From NCBI RefSeq assembly GCF_003054705.1, contig NZ_QAYX01000019.1:186001-250000 (forward strand): a stretch of 64,000 bases of DNA. The letters run 5' to 3'. Position numbers and translations under genes: made by a program. The notes under the pieces were generated by a model. The model ran no database searches. It worked only from the letters and a program-made list of their open reading frames with translations, and was not told where the DNA came from. This document shows, piece by piece, positions 50,781 through 60,292 of this stretch. Origin of the DNA: Opitutus sp. ER46 (GTDB taxonomy: Bacteria; Verrucomicrobiota; Verrucomicrobiia; Opitutales; Opitutaceae). Within the stretch, counting starts at the first letter, position 1, and every line of letters begins with the position of its first letter.

Positions 50781-50966
50781 GTCTCCCGGAACAGACGCAC
50801 CCGACCTAAGCGGCTGATCCGAGGGTGGATCCGGCTCCAGGTCTCTTGGCGCCTGCCCGGCGTCGGCACGGCGCCGCAAAACTAAACGCCAATGGGCGAA
50901 AATTACGCAGCGTGCCCCAGAGGCTTTGACGCGCGCTGGAAAAACAACCAAATTGCCGGCCCAATC

Positions 50967-51428
50967 ATGAAATCGGTCCAGGTTCCAGCGCTGGAGCTCT
51001 TCCTGCACGAGATGATCCCCCTCGCCAAGGCGATGGGCGTGGGCGTGGAGCTGAGCGACGACCGTTCGCTGGTGCTCCATGCCCCCAAGGAGCAGAACAA
51101 GAATTCGCTGAACACCGCGTTTGGCGGCAGCCTCGTGTCCCTCGCCACCCTCGCCGGCTACGGCGTCATGTGGGAATTGATGAAGAGCGAAAAGGGCGCC
51201 GAGAAGGCGAGCTGGAGCATCGTCGTGAAGGAGAGCAAGGCGGCGTACCGCCGTCCCGTCCTCGGCGACCTGCGGGCCATCTGCGAGCGTCCCGCCCAGG
51301 CGGCCATCGCCGAATTTCGCGACGCCCTCGACCGTTACGGCAAGGCCAAGCTCAAGCTCAAGGCCTCGATCGTCGAGAACGGCGCCGTCGCCGTCGACGT
51401 CACCGCCGCGTTCGTCGTTTCTCGCTGA
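50967..51428 (+). CDS. YiiD-type thioesterase domain protein
   Basis: A 153-residue hot-dog-fold protein of the YiiD C-terminal/PF09500 thioesterase type. Motifs are LFLHEMIPLAKAMGVGVE, then NKNSLNTAFGGSLVSLATLAGY (the helix that carries the active-site residues), then IVVKESKAAYRRPVLGDLRAIC. It would hydrolyse acyl-CoA or acyl-ACP thioesters; substrate unknown. The ATG at 50967 is chosen; an upstream in-frame start at 50892 adds residues without a hot-dog-like pattern. It is downstream of the terminator at 50780 and so has its own promoter. Confidence 0.85.
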   Translation: MKSVQVPALELFLHEMIPLAKAMGVGVELSDDRSLVLHAPKEQNKNSLNTAFGGSLVSLATLAGYGVMWELMKSEKGAEKASWSIVVKESKAAYRRPVLGDLRAICERPAQAAIAEFRDALDRYGKAKLKLKASIVENGAVAVDVTAAFVVSR

Positions 51429-51489
51429 GCCCGCCGCGCTCTGCGGCGAACCGGCGGCCCGTTCGCGTCGCCGGCGCCCTCAGCCGAGG

Positions 51490-51861
51490 TCAAATGTGCT
51501 TCGAATCCGAGGCGTCCTTCTGGACGTACCCGGAATCCTGACGCGCGTGATTCACCGCGTTCTTCTTCAGGTAGGCCTGGTACACATCGTCAGCTGACAT
51601 CCCGAGCGTCTGCGCGAGCGAGACGAGAAAGTGGAACAGGTCAACCACCTCGACCTTCGCGTTCTGTTCGTCGAACTTCTGGTACTTCGCCCACCACTTC
51701 CAGGGCACGCTGTCGATCAGCTCGGCCGTCTCTTGCTGCAGCGCCCGCGTGTAGTTCAGAATCCACTTCGCCTTTTCCTCCTCGGAGGCCGGCGGCAGGT
51801 TCACGCCGATCCGACGGTTAAGCGCATCCTGCATCCGGAAGATTTCTTCGAGCTTGTCCAT
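51490..51861 (-). CDS. Dimeric all-alpha dUTPase/NTP pyrophosphohydrolase
   Basis: A 123-residue protein of the dUTPase_2 (MazG-like all-alpha) family. Recognisable motifs are FRMQDALNRRIGV, TRALQQETAELIDSVPWKWW (the first acidic metal-binding helix, ExxEL) and NAKVEVVDLFHFLVSLAQTLGM (second acidic helix with Glu-Asp). It hydrolyses dUTP or related NTPs and so limits uracil in DNA. The start ATG at 51861 gives the standard length. It converges with the thioesterase gene at 51428. Confidence 0.88.
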   Translation of the reverse strand: MDKLEEIFRMQDALNRRIGVNLPPASEEEKAKWILNYTRALQQETAELIDSVPWKWWAKYQKFDEQNAKVEVVDLFHFLVSLAQTLGMSADDVYQAYLKKNAVNHARQDSGYVQKDASDSKHI

Positions 51862-52172
51862 GGCGCCGGAGGCTGACGTCCCCGCCCGGGCGCTGGCAAG
51901 CGAGAGGTTCTGGCCGCCTCGAAGCCCGCATCCCCAAGCGCCACCGCGATCACACAGCGCGCCGTCCTCGCATCTTGTTGCAATTAAGAGGACTATGAGA
52001 TTTCGCCCAAGAGCTGCGGGCCCGGCTGGCGGAAAATTCAGTTGCTCCAGGCGTCATCCGCCACGATCGTGAGGCCTTCATGCACGCGTCGAGCGCCCCC
52101 GCGCTCCGAGTGTACAACCAACCGGTTGCTCTCCTGCGCCGCAGGATGAGCGCCTTCAAAACACATAAACAC
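51862..52172. other. Divergent gap before the RGG-protein gene
   Basis: A 311-bp region between the dUTPase (minus) and the RGG-protein gene (plus). It contains a 25-codon frame starting at ATG 51995 (51995-52072) preceded by AAGAGGA. This could be a short leader peptide; otherwise no gene is seen. Promoters for both flanking genes should lie here. Confidence 0.45.
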
Positions 52173-53369
52173 ATGTCAGATAACGAAAAGTCAGGCGAGC
52201 CCGCTTCGGGCGCGGCCGACTTACCCGCCCCCGCGCCCGCCGAGGCGCCGGTGAAAGCGGAGAACACCGACGCCGCGGCCGCTCCGGCCAGCGCTGCGCC
52301 AGGGTTCGGATCGTTCGGCAAAACGCGGGGCTCCGGCCTTGCCCGCGGCAAGCGCCCGGCCACGTCCTCGCCCTCCGCCTCGTCTGCCGCTCCCGAGGGC
52401 TACAAGCCGACCTCCATCGAGGTCATCGTCCCGCAGACTGAGTACAAGAACCCGTTCACCGGAGAAACTTCGGTGAATACGCCCCGTGCCAACGAGCCTG
52501 CCCCGCAGGCCGCCCCCGCTCCCGCTCCTGCCGCGCCTGTCGCGACCACGCCCGCTCCGAGCGAGGCGCCCGCGCCCGCTCCGGTCGCCGAGGCTCCCGT
52601 GGCTCCGGCCGCGGAAACGCCCGCGGCTTCCGTCACACCGACGGAGCCCGAGTCCGACGAGAAGCCCGAGCTGAAGATTCTTCCTCCCCAAGAGACCAAG
52701 CGCGCTGCCGTGCGTTGGGAAGCCACGCCCGAGGGCGAACCCGCCGCCGAGAACCGGCGCGAGGAGCGTCCCACCTTCCAGCCCGACCGCGAACGTCGTG
52801 GTCGTGGTCGCGATTTTCGCGAAGGCGGCCGTGACTTCCGCGAAGGTCGTGAACCCCGCGAGGGTCGCGAACCGCGTGAAGGTCGTGAGCCCCGCGAGAA
52901 TCGCGAGAACCGCGAGCCGCGCGAGCGTCGCGATGGTCGCAGCTTCGAAGCGCGCCAGCCTCAGGAGGCCCAGGAACGTCGCCCCGAGCCCCAGCCGGAA
53001 AAGAAGTCCGGCGGTTTCGTGGGCTGGCTGAAGGGCCTGTTCGGCGGCGAGAAGCCCGCCGAGCCCACGCCGTCTTCCGGTCGCAGCGACGAGCCGCGCC
53101 GCGAGGGTGATCAGGGCCAGCGCCATCGCCACCGCGGTGGTCGTGGTCGGGGTCACGGTGGCGGCTACCAGGGTGGTTATCAGGGTGGCTACCAGGGCGA
53201 CAACCGTGGTCCTCGTCCCGAGGGCCAGGGCGATCGCGAGGGTGGCGAGCCGCGCGGCGAAGGTGACTTCGGCCCGCGTCGTCGTCGCCGTCGTCGCGGC
53301 GGCCGGGGTCGCTTCCAGGGCGATCGCGATCCGCGTCCCGAGGGCCAGCAGGGCGGCGGCGCCATCTGA
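52173..53369 (+). CDS. Disordered Pro/Ala-rich protein with RGG/GYQ repeats
   Basis: A 398-residue protein of low complexity. It has a Pro/Ala-rich N-terminal half, the tandem repeat REGREPREGREPREGREPRE (about 215-250), a short amphipathic segment FVGWLKGLFGG (about 282-293), a GGYQGGYQGGYQGD repeat (about 330-344), and an Arg/Gly-rich tail with [13 protein letters not shown] (about 368-380). This composition suggests RNA or nucleic-acid binding and possibly phase separation; that is inference. No folded domain was recognised. The ATG at 52173 is preferred over 52080. A strong terminator follows. Confidence 0.78.
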   Translation: MSDNEKSGEPASGAADLPAPAPAEAPVKAENTDAAAAPASAAPGFGSFGKTRGSGLARGKRPATSSPSASSAAPEGYKPTSIEVIVPQTEYKNPFTGETSVNTPRANEPAPQAAPAPAPAAPVATTPAPSEAPAPAPVAEAPVAPAAETPAASVTPTEPESDEKPELKILPPQETKRAAVRWEATPEGEPAAENRREERPTFQPDRERRGRGRDFREGGRDFREGREPREGREPREGREPRENRENREPRERRDGRSFEARQPQEAQERRPEPQPEKKSGGFVGWLKGLFGGEKPAEPTPSSGRSDEPRREGDQGQRHRHRGGRGRGHGGGYQGGYQGGYQGDNRGPRPEGQGDREGGEPRGEGDFGPRRRRRRRGGRGRFQGDRDPRPEGQQGGGAI

Positions 53370-53392
53370 GCCGTCCTCCTCCCACAGCTTTC

Positions 53393-53423
53393 AAGGCGTC
53401 CGCTTTCCGCGGACGCCTTTTTT
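53393..53423 (+). terminator. Rho-independent terminator after the RGG-protein gene
   Basis: AAGGCGTCCGC pairs perfectly with GCGGACGCCTT around the loop TTTCC and leads straight into a run of six T. Confidence 0.93.
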
Positions 53424-53541
53424 GTGCGCGCACGCTTCGGGATTGAACGTTCCTCCGCCGCGGTGAAACGTGCGCATGCGCGCTTCGCGCGGCACTCTTC
53501 CGCCCGCGCAGCGCCTTCAGCCTTAAGCCTCTCTCCCGTCC

Positions 53542-54834
53542 ATGTCCGATCTCATCGTCAACGGCGGCAAACCGCTCTCCGGAACGGTCACGCCGTCGGG
53601 CAACAAGAACTCGATGCTGCCGATCCTGTGCGCGTCCCTTCTCACCGACGAGAAGGTCACCTTGCGCAACGTCCCGGCCATCACCGACGTCGACAAGCTC
53701 GTCGCCTTCCTCACCGAGCAGGGCTCCCACATCGCGTGGGACAAGGCGACCGGCACGATGGAGATCGATCATTCCTCGTTCAACCCGGCCCGGCTCCGCG
53801 GCGAACTGCCCGCCGGCATGCGCTCCGCCGTCCTCCTGTTCGCCCCGCTCCTGCAGCGCATGCGGAAGATCACCATCCCCGCCAACGCCAAGGGCTGCTC
53901 GCTCGGGATTCGGGAACTGGATCCCCACCTCGAGATCCTGGCCAAACTCGGCGCGAAGATCTCCCGCAACGGCGAACTCACGATGCGCCTGCCGCGCGCC
54001 TTCCGCGGCGCCCGCCACTGGCCGGACTACATGTCGGTCACCGCCACCGAAAATTTCCTCATGGCCGCCGCCCTCGCCGAGGGTGAGTCCGTCCTCATCA
54101 ACGCCGCCAGCGAGCCGCACGTCCAGGACCTCTGCGCCGTGCTCCTCGGCATGGGCGCGAAGATCGACGGCGTCGGCACCAGCAAGCTCACCGTCCAAGG
54201 CGTGTCGCGCCTCTGCGGCGGCGAATTCCGCATCGCCACCGACTACCACGAGGTCGTCACCTTCCTCGCCCTCGGCGCCATCACCGGCGGCGAAGTCAAG
54301 GTCCGCCACTCCCTCCCGCACCACTTCGATCTCATCACCCGGCAGTTCGAAAAACTGGGCGTCAAGGTCGAGCACCGCGGCGACACCGCCATCGTCCGCG
54401 CCAACCAGGAGCTCGTCATCGAGCCGCCGTTCACCAGCAACCTCCTGCCCAAGATCGAGGCCGCGCCGTGGCCCTACTTTCCCGTCGACCTGCTGCCGTG
54501 CATGATCGCGCTCTCCGTGCGCGCCCGCGGCGCCATCCAGTTCTGGAACAAAGTGTACGAGGGCGGTTTCACCTGGATGCCTGAACTCGCGAAATTTGGC
54601 GCCCATGTCGTCGTCAGTGACCCGCACCGCATCATCGTTTTCGGCGACCGGCCGCTGCGCCCGACCACGGTCGACGCCCCCTACATCATCCGCGCCGCCG
54701 TCGGCCTCTACATGGTCGCCGCCAGCATTCCCGGCCGCTCCGTCGTCCGCACGGCCGACACCATCAAGCGCGCCCATCCGCATTTCGTCGAAAACCTCCG
54801 CTCCCTCGGCGCCGAGGTCGAGTGGAAGGACTAG
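53542..54834 (+). CDS. murA: UDP-N-acetylglucosamine 1-carboxyvinyltransferase (MurA-like)
   Basis: A 430-residue enolpyruvyl transferase expected to start peptidoglycan synthesis by adding enolpyruvate to UDP-GlcNAc. Lys 22 in PSGNKN, Cys 119 in AKGCSLGIRELDPHL and Asp about 316 in FPVDLLP correspond to the catalytic residues of MurA. However, the usual SGAKN is SGNKN and the usual GGCAIGARP loop is KGCSLGIRE, so this copy diverges from common MurA. It could be the essential enzyme of this lineage or a paralogue. Fosfomycin sensitivity should remain possible because Cys is kept. Start ATG at 53542. Confidence 0.87.
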   Translation: MSDLIVNGGKPLSGTVTPSGNKNSMLPILCASLLTDEKVTLRNVPAITDVDKLVAFLTEQGSHIAWDKATGTMEIDHSSFNPARLRGELPAGMRSAVLLFAPLLQRMRKITIPANAKGCSLGIRELDPHLEILAKLGAKISRNGELTMRLPRAFRGARHWPDYMSVTATENFLMAAALAEGESVLINAASEPHVQDLCAVLLGMGAKIDGVGTSKLTVQGVSRLCGGEFRIATDYHEVVTFLALGAITGGEVKVRHSLPHHFDLITRQFEKLGVKVEHRGDTAIVRANQELVIEPPFTSNLLPKIEAAPWPYFPVDLLPCMIALSVRARGAIQFWNKVYEGGFTWMPELAKFGAHVVVSDPHRIIVFGDRPLRPTTVDAPYIIRAAVGLYMVAASIPGRSVVRTADTIKRAHPHFVENLRSLGAEVEWKD

Positions 54835-54879
54835 CCCACGCTCCCGGAATGCGGGTTGCGGAACCGCGGGGCGCTCCCG

Positions 54880-56034
54880 ATGCTCCCCACCTCCCGCCGG
54901 CCCGAACCGCCGTCGCGGCTCCCGGACCTTCCCGCCAACTTTTCGCCTGCCGCAGTGAAGAAAGATAACCGCCCTTCGAAACCTGAGTCCGGAGTCCCTT
55001 CGCCCTCCGCGACCGGGCTCGGCTACATCACCAACGCGCTCGCGGCCCCCGTGTCGCCCGCCGAGGCCGCCCTCCGGCCGCTCACGTTTGGCGACTTCGC
55101 CGGCCAGCCCAAGACCATCGAGCGGCTGCAGGTCATGGTCGGCGCCGCCAAGCGCCGCGGCGACGCCCTCAACCACATCCTGCTCTCCGGGCCCCCGGGC
55201 CTCGGCAAGACCACGCTCGCCTTCATCCTCGGCCACGAGCTCGGCAAGAACGTCCGCGTCACCTCCGGCCCCGTCGTCGAGAAGGCCGGCGACCTCGCGG
55301 GCCTGCTCACGAATCTCGAGGAGGGCGACATCCTGTTCATCGACGAGATCCACCGCATCCCGAAGACCGTCGAGGAGTACCTCTACTCCGCCATGGAGGA
55401 CTTCCGGCTCGATATCATGATCGACCAGGGGCCCAACGCGCGCAGCGTGCGGCTCAGCATCCCGCGGTTCACCCTCGTCGGCGCCACCACGCGCGCCGGT
55501 CTCCTCACCGCGCCGCTGCGCTCGCGTTTTACCCTCCAGACACGGCTCGATTACTACGACCGTCCGACGCTCATGGGCATCGTCCAGCGCAGCTGCGCCC
55601 TCCTCAAGGTCCCCGTCGATGCCGGCGGCGCCGAGGAAATCGCCTCGCGCTCCCGCGGCACCCCGCGCGTCGCCAACAACCTCATCAATTTCGTCCGCGA
55701 CTACGCCCAGGAACGCGCCCAGGGCGCCATCACCCAGCCCGTCGCCGCCCGCGCCCTCGAGCTGCTCGAGATCGACGCGTCCGGGCTCGACGAGATGGAC
55801 AAGCGCATGCTGCGTGCCATGGCCGAAAACTACCGCGGCGGACCGGTCGGCATGAGCACGATCGCCGTCGCCGTCGGCGAGGAGGCCGAAACCCTCGAGG
55901 AGGTGCACGAGCCCTTCCTCATTCAGGAGGGGTACCTGCAGCGCACGCCGCAGGGCCGCGTCCTCACCGCCAAGGGGTACGCCGCCGTCGGACTCAAGCC
56001 GCTCGCCGGCGGTGAACAGGGCTCGCTGCTGTAG
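54880..56034 (+). CDS. ruvB: Holliday junction branch migration ATPase RuvB
   Basis: Hexameric AAA+ motor that drives branch migration with RuvA. The family core is intact: [19 protein letters not shown], Walker [13 protein letters not shown], Walker [10 protein letters not shown], arginine-finger region ([18 protein letters not shown]) and the C-terminal wing ([27 protein letters not shown]). The start is uncertain: ATG 54880 gives 384 residues, while GTG 54955 gives 359, closer to the usual 340-350. The Pro-rich N-terminal stretch before GLGYITNAL is not part of the core. ruvA and ruvC are not adjacent. It lies 45 bp after murA. Confidence 0.93.
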   Translation: MLPTSRRPEPPSRLPDLPANFSPAAVKKDNRPSKPESGVPSPSATGLGYITNALAAPVSPAEAALRPLTFGDFAGQPKTIERLQVMVGAAKRRGDALNHILLSGPPGLGKTTLAFILGHELGKNVRVTSGPVVEKAGDLAGLLTNLEEGDILFIDEIHRIPKTVEEYLYSAMEDFRLDIMIDQGPNARSVRLSIPRFTLVGATTRAGLLTAPLRSRFTLQTRLDYYDRPTLMGIVQRSCALLKVPVDAGGAEEIASRSRGTPRVANNLINFVRDYAQERAQGAITQPVAARALELLEIDASGLDEMDKRMLRAMAENYRGGPVGMSTIAVAVGEEAETLEEVHEPFLIQEGYLQRTPQGRVLTAKGYAAVGLKPLAGGEQGSLL

Positions 56035-56057
56035 CCGCGTCGTCCCGGTTGCCGCGC

Positions 56058-57983
56058 ATGGTCCGTCCCGACTCCGCCCCATCGGCCTCCCGCTGGCGCG
56101 TCGTCGTCCCCGCCTTGCTCCTGGGCGCGGCCATCGTCGCCGCGTACGCCAATTCCTTCACCGTCCCGTTCCTCTTCGACGACCTGCTGGCGATCGTCCG
56201 CAACCCGACCATCCGCCACCTCGGCCAGCTCGGCCAGGTGCTCCAGCCCCCTTCCGCCCTGGGCGCCACGGTCGGCGGGCGCCCCTTGCTCAACCTCACG
56301 TTCGCGCTGAACTACGCGCTCAGCGGGTCCGCCGTCTGGAGCTATCACGCGGTCAACCTCGCCGTGCACGTCGGCAGCGCGCTGCTGCTGTTCGGCCTCG
56401 TCGGCCGGCTCGCGCAGAACCGCTGCGCGCACCCGCGCTTGCTCGCCACGACGATCACCGCGCTCTGGGCCCTGCATCCGCTCCAGACCGAGTCCGTCAC
56501 CTACCTCGCCCAACGGGCCGAGTCGCTGGCCGCCACGTTCATCCTGCTCACGCTTTACGCGTTCGTGCGTGCCCTGACCAGCCGACGCCCCGCCGCGTGG
56601 CTCGCCGCCAGCGCCGCCGCCACGGTGCTGGGTGTCCTCACGAAGGAGACCGCCGCCGTCGCCCCCGTGCTCGTGATGCTCCTCGACCGGGCTGTCGGCG
56701 CCGGCGGCTTCGCCTCCGCGCTGCGCCAGCGGCGTTGGTACTACGCCGCGTTGGCCGCGAGCTGGATCGTCGTCGCGCTGCTGGTCCTCGGCACCGGCAA
56801 CCGCGGCGGCACCGCCGGCCTTGGCACCGACGTCTCCATCTGGTCGTACCTCCTGACGCAGGCCGGAGCCATTCCCCACTACCTGCGGCTGGTCTTCTGG
56901 CCGTCGCCGCTCGTGTTCGACTACGGCACCCGGCTCGCCAGCGGTTTTGCCGAGGTCTGGCCACCGTTCTTCCTGCTCACTGCCGGCGCGATCGCCACCA
57001 TTCTCGCCGCTTGGCGCGGGCGCTTGGCCGGACTCCTCGGCCTCGCCTTCCTGCTTCTCCTCGCCCCGAGTTCCAGCTTCGTGCCGGTGGCGTCACAGAC
57101 GATGGCGGAGCACCGGATGTACCTGCCGCTCGCCGCCGTGCTCACCGGCGTCGCCCTGGTCGCCTCCGCCTGGCTCGGCCGGCTCGGACTCGCCGTCCTG
57201 CTCGCGGTCGCCGTGCTTGGCGGGAGCCTTACGTGGCGGCGCAACGAGGTGTACCAGAGTGCCACCTCCATCTGGCGCGACACCGTCGCCAGCGCGCCCG
57301 CCAATCCCCGCGCCCACAACAATCTCGGCGGCGTCCTCCTGCCCGCCGGCGCCGTGATGGAGGCCACCGCGCATTTCGAAACCGCCCTCCAGCTCCAGCC
57401 CGATTACCCCGACGCCCACAACAATCTCGGCAACGCGCTCATGCAGGTCGGCCGCAGCCGCGACGCCCTGCCCCACTTCGAACTCGCGCTGCGCGCGCGC
57501 CCACGTTCCGCCGACATCCTCACCAACTACGGCAGCGCGCTCGCGCAAGTCGGCCGCCTCGACGAGGCCATCGAACGGCACACGCAGGCGGCCGAACTCG
57601 CGCCGGAATTTCCCGACCCGCTCTTCAATCGCGGCAACGCCCACTACGCCCGCCGCGATTACGCCGCCGCCGTCCGCGACTACTCCGCCGCGCTCGCACT
57701 CGATCCACGCCATCACGACGCGCGGTTCAACCTCGGCATCACGCTCATCGGCCTCGGGCGGCCGCAGGACGCCTTGCGTGAGTTCCGCCGCGTGCTGGAG
57801 CTCACGCCCGACGATGCCGCGGCCCACGCCGAGACGGCCAACATTCTGGCACACCTCGGCCAGACCGCCGATGCCGTCGCCCACTACGAGGAGTGCCTTC
57901 GGCTCAAACCCGATTTCGAGGCCGCCCGGATCAACCTCGCCCGCCTGCGCGCCGTGCTCCAGCGCTCCACCCCGTCGCCGTGA
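56058..57983 (+). CDS. TMTC-like multi-pass protein with TPR domain (1)
   Basis: A 641-residue putative glycosyltransferase. About ten membrane helices (to about 395) are followed by TPR repeats (about 400-620; e.g. NPRAHNNLGGVLLPAGAV, YPDAHNNLGNALMQVGR). The start of the membrane part has the acidic pair FLFDDLLAI (about 38-46) in the first loop, which matches the position of catalytic acidic residues in GT-C enzymes such as TMTC proteins; a later MAEHRMYLPLAA also fits the TMTC pattern. Animal TMTC proteins are O-mannosyltransferases. The bacterial substrate is unknown. The next gene's ATG overlaps the stop by one base (TGATG). Confidence 0.82.
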   Translation: MVRPDSAPSASRWRVVVPALLLGAAIVAAYANSFTVPFLFDDLLAIVRNPTIRHLGQLGQVLQPPSALGATVGGRPLLNLTFALNYALSGSAVWSYHAVNLAVHVGSALLLFGLVGRLAQNRCAHPRLLATTITALWALHPLQTESVTYLAQRAESLAATFILLTLYAFVRALTSRRPAAWLAASAAATVLGVLTKETAAVAPVLVMLLDRAVGAGGFASALRQRRWYYAALAASWIVVALLVLGTGNRGGTAGLGTDVSIWSYLLTQAGAIPHYLRLVFWPSPLVFDYGTRLASGFAEVWPPFFLLTAGAIATILAAWRGRLAGLLGLAFLLLLAPSSSFVPVASQTMAEHRMYLPLAAVLTGVALVASAWLGRLGLAVLLAVAVLGGSLTWRRNEVYQSATSIWRDTVASAPANPRAHNNLGGVLLPAGAVMEATAHFETALQLQPDYPDAHNNLGNALMQVGRSRDALPHFELALRARPRSADILTNYGSALAQVGRLDEAIERHTQAAELAPEFPDPLFNRGNAHYARRDYAAAVRDYSAALALDPRHHDARFNLGITLIGLGRPQDALREFRRVLELTPDDAAAHAETANILAHLGQTADAVAHYEECLRLKPDFEAARINLARLRAVLQRSTPSP

Positions 57984-60256
57984 TGTCCTCGCGACCGCCC
58001 GCGTTCCGCCTGCTCGCCCTGCCCTCCCGCCCGTGGGTCGCCGGCGCGCTGCTGGTCGTGGCGACGCTCCTGGCTTACGCCAACACCCTCCACGCGCCGT
58101 TCGTCTTCGACGACCTGCTGGCCATCCCGCAGAACCCGACGATCCGCCGACTCGATGACCTCGGCCAGGTGCTCGCCCCGCAGGCCAACGGCGGCCTCAC
58201 CGTCAGCGGCCGCCCTGTCCTGAATCTCTCGTTCGCGCTCAACTACGCCGTCAGCGGTACCGCCCCGTGGAGTTACCACCTGGCCAACGTGCTCATCCAC
58301 ACCGGCGCCGGCCTCCTGCTCTTCGGCCTCGTCCGCCGTACGCTCCTGCGCCCGCGCCCGGGGGACGTCATTGCGCCATTCCCGCGGCGCGACGCCGCCA
58401 CCGTCGCGTTCCTGACGGCCGCGCTGTGGACGCTCCACCCGCTGCAGACACAGGCGATCACGTACACCGTCCAGCGCGCCGAGTCACTGATGGGGTTCTT
58501 CTACCTCCTCACGCTCTACGCATTCGCGCGCGGGACGATTGCGGATTCAGGCGTGTCGTCGCCGCGCGCCGCCCGTGGCTGGCTCGGCGTCAGTGTGGCC
58601 GCCTGCGTCCTCGGCATGGCCACCAAGGAGGTCATGGCCACGGCGCCCCTCGTCGTCCTGCTCTTCGATCGCACCTTCGTCGTCGGCAGTTGGCGGGCCG
58701 CGCTCGCCCGGCGGCGCGGGTACTACGCCGCCCTGGCCGCCACCTGGCTGCTGCTCGCCTGGCTCGTCCTCAGCACCGGCGCCAACCGCGGCGGCACCGC
58801 GGGCTTCGGCACCGGCGTGCCGTGGTGGGCCTACGGCCTCACGCAGTTCCAGGCCGTGACGCGCTACCTCGCGCTCGGCCTCTGGCCTTACCCGCTCGTC
58901 TTCGAATACGGCACTTTCTGGGTCGCGCGCACCACCGAGCTGCTGCCTTATGCGCTGCTGGTGCTCGCCCTCGTGGGCGCCATCGCGGTCGCGTGGCGCA
59001 AGGTCCCCGCCGTCGGCTTCTGCGGCGCGTGCTTCTTCGCCGTCCTCGCCCCCAGCTCCCTGACTCCCGGCACACTGCAGATGATCGTCGAGCACCGCAC
59101 GTACCTGCCGCTCGCCGCCCTGCTTGCAGTGCTCGTCGCCGCGGTCGCCCGGCTCGGTGGCAAAGCCGGCCAGCTCGCGCTCGCCGGCGCCGTTGTTGCC
59201 GCCGCGCTGCTCACCCACGTGCGCAATCACGACTACCGCAGTGATCTCGCGCTGTGGCAGGACACCGTCGCCAAGCGTCCGGGCAACGCCCGCGCGCACG
59301 ACTGGCTCGCGGAGGCGTACGCCAACACCGGCCAACCCGAGCAGGAGATGCAGCACCGCGCCGAGGCCGTCCGTCTCAATCCGCAGGAGTCGTGGTACCA
59401 CTATAACTACGGTCTCGCGCTCGCCCGCCGCGGCCGGCACGCGGAGGCCATTCTCCAGTACGAGTACTCGCTGCGGCTAAAGCCGACCGAGGCCAACACC
59501 CACAACAATCTCGCGATCGCGCTGGGCGCGACCGGTCGCGGCGAGGCCGCGCTCGCCCACTACGCCGCCGCGGTGCGGCTGAAACCCGATGATGCCCAGT
59601 TTCGCTACAACTTCGGCATCGCCCTCCTCCGCAGCGGACGCCTCCCGGAGGCACGCGCGGAGCTCGAGCGCAGCCGGCAACTCCAGCCGGACAACGCCGA
59701 CGTGCATTTCAACCTGGGCGCCGTCCGGCTCCGCCTGGGCCAGCCGCAGGCGGCGCTCGCCGATTACGCCGCGGCGCTCAGGCTCCGTCCGGACGACGTC
59801 GACACCCGCGTGATGCAGGCCACCGCCCTGCTCCTTGCCGGACAGCCGGAGCGCGCGGCGGCCGCGTTTCAGGCTCTGGTGGAACGTAATCCGCGCCTGG
59901 TCTCCGCCCGCTTTGGACTCGGCGAAGCGTTCGCCACGCTCGATCGCCAAACCGAGGCCATCGCCTGCTTCGAGGCCGTCCTCCAGCAGGAGCCCACCCA
60001 CGCCGGCGCGCATTTCAAGCTCGGCAATGCCCTGCTCGAAGCGGGACGGCTTCCCGCCGCGATCGAACACTACATTGCCTGCCTGCGGCTGACGCCGGAC
60101 GACGCCGCCGCCCACCATAACCTCGGCGCCGCGTACGCCCAGCTCGAGCGCTGGCGGGACGCCGAACGCGAGTTCGAGGCCGCGCTGCGACTCTCCCCGG
60201 ACTACCCGGAGGCGAAACGCCACCTCGACCAGGTCCGGCAGATTCTCGGCCGTTGA
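57983..60256 (+). CDS. TMTC-like multi-pass protein with TPR domain (2)
   Basis: A 757-residue paralogue of the preceding protein, with the same N-terminal pattern FVFDDLLAI (about 41-49), VEHRTYLPLAAL, and a longer TPR tail (about 425-750; PTEANTHNNLAIALGATGRG, AGAHFKLGNALLEAGRLP). The gene overlaps the stop of gene (1) by one base, so the two are translationally coupled. Sequence between them differs enough to suggest an old duplication. Function as glycosyltransferase is inferred from fold pattern. It ends 36 bp from the convergent third paralogue. Confidence 0.82.
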   Translation: MSSRPPAFRLLALPSRPWVAGALLVVATLLAYANTLHAPFVFDDLLAIPQNPTIRRLDDLGQVLAPQANGGLTVSGRPVLNLSFALNYAVSGTAPWSYHLANVLIHTGAGLLLFGLVRRTLLRPRPGDVIAPFPRRDAATVAFLTAALWTLHPLQTQAITYTVQRAESLMGFFYLLTLYAFARGTIADSGVSSPRAARGWLGVSVAACVLGMATKEVMATAPLVVLLFDRTFVVGSWRAALARRRGYYAALAATWLLLAWLVLSTGANRGGTAGFGTGVPWWAYGLTQFQAVTRYLALGLWPYPLVFEYGTFWVARTTELLPYALLVLALVGAIAVAWRKVPAVGFCGACFFAVLAPSSLTPGTLQMIVEHRTYLPLAALLAVLVAAVARLGGKAGQLALAGAVVAAALLTHVRNHDYRSDLALWQDTVAKRPGNARAHDWLAEAYANTGQPEQEMQHRAEAVRLNPQESWYHYNYGLALARRGRHAEAILQYEYSLRLKPTEANTHNNLAIALGATGRGEAALAHYAAAVRLKPDDAQFRYNFGIALLRSGRLPEARAELERSRQLQPDNADVHFNLGAVRLRLGQPQAALADYAAALRLRPDDVDTRVMQATALLLAGQPERAAAAFQALVERNPRLVSARFGLGEAFATLDRQTEAIACFEAVLQQEPTHAGAHFKLGNALLEAGRLPAAIEHYIACLRLTPDDAAAHHNLGAAYAQLERWRDAEREFEAALRLSPDYPEAKRHLDQVRQILGR

Positions 60257-60292
60257 CCGCAGTGCCGGCGCGGGCCGAAGCCCGATCGCGCG

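Noticed and set aside
47751-51080. 1109-codon open frame on the minus strand across the M16 gene
   Set aside because: Antisense shadow of a clear peptidase gene; no motif in the predicted protein.
52633-56082. 1149-codon open frame on the minus strand across murA and ruvB
   Set aside because: It spans several real plus-strand genes and encodes charged low-complexity sequence.
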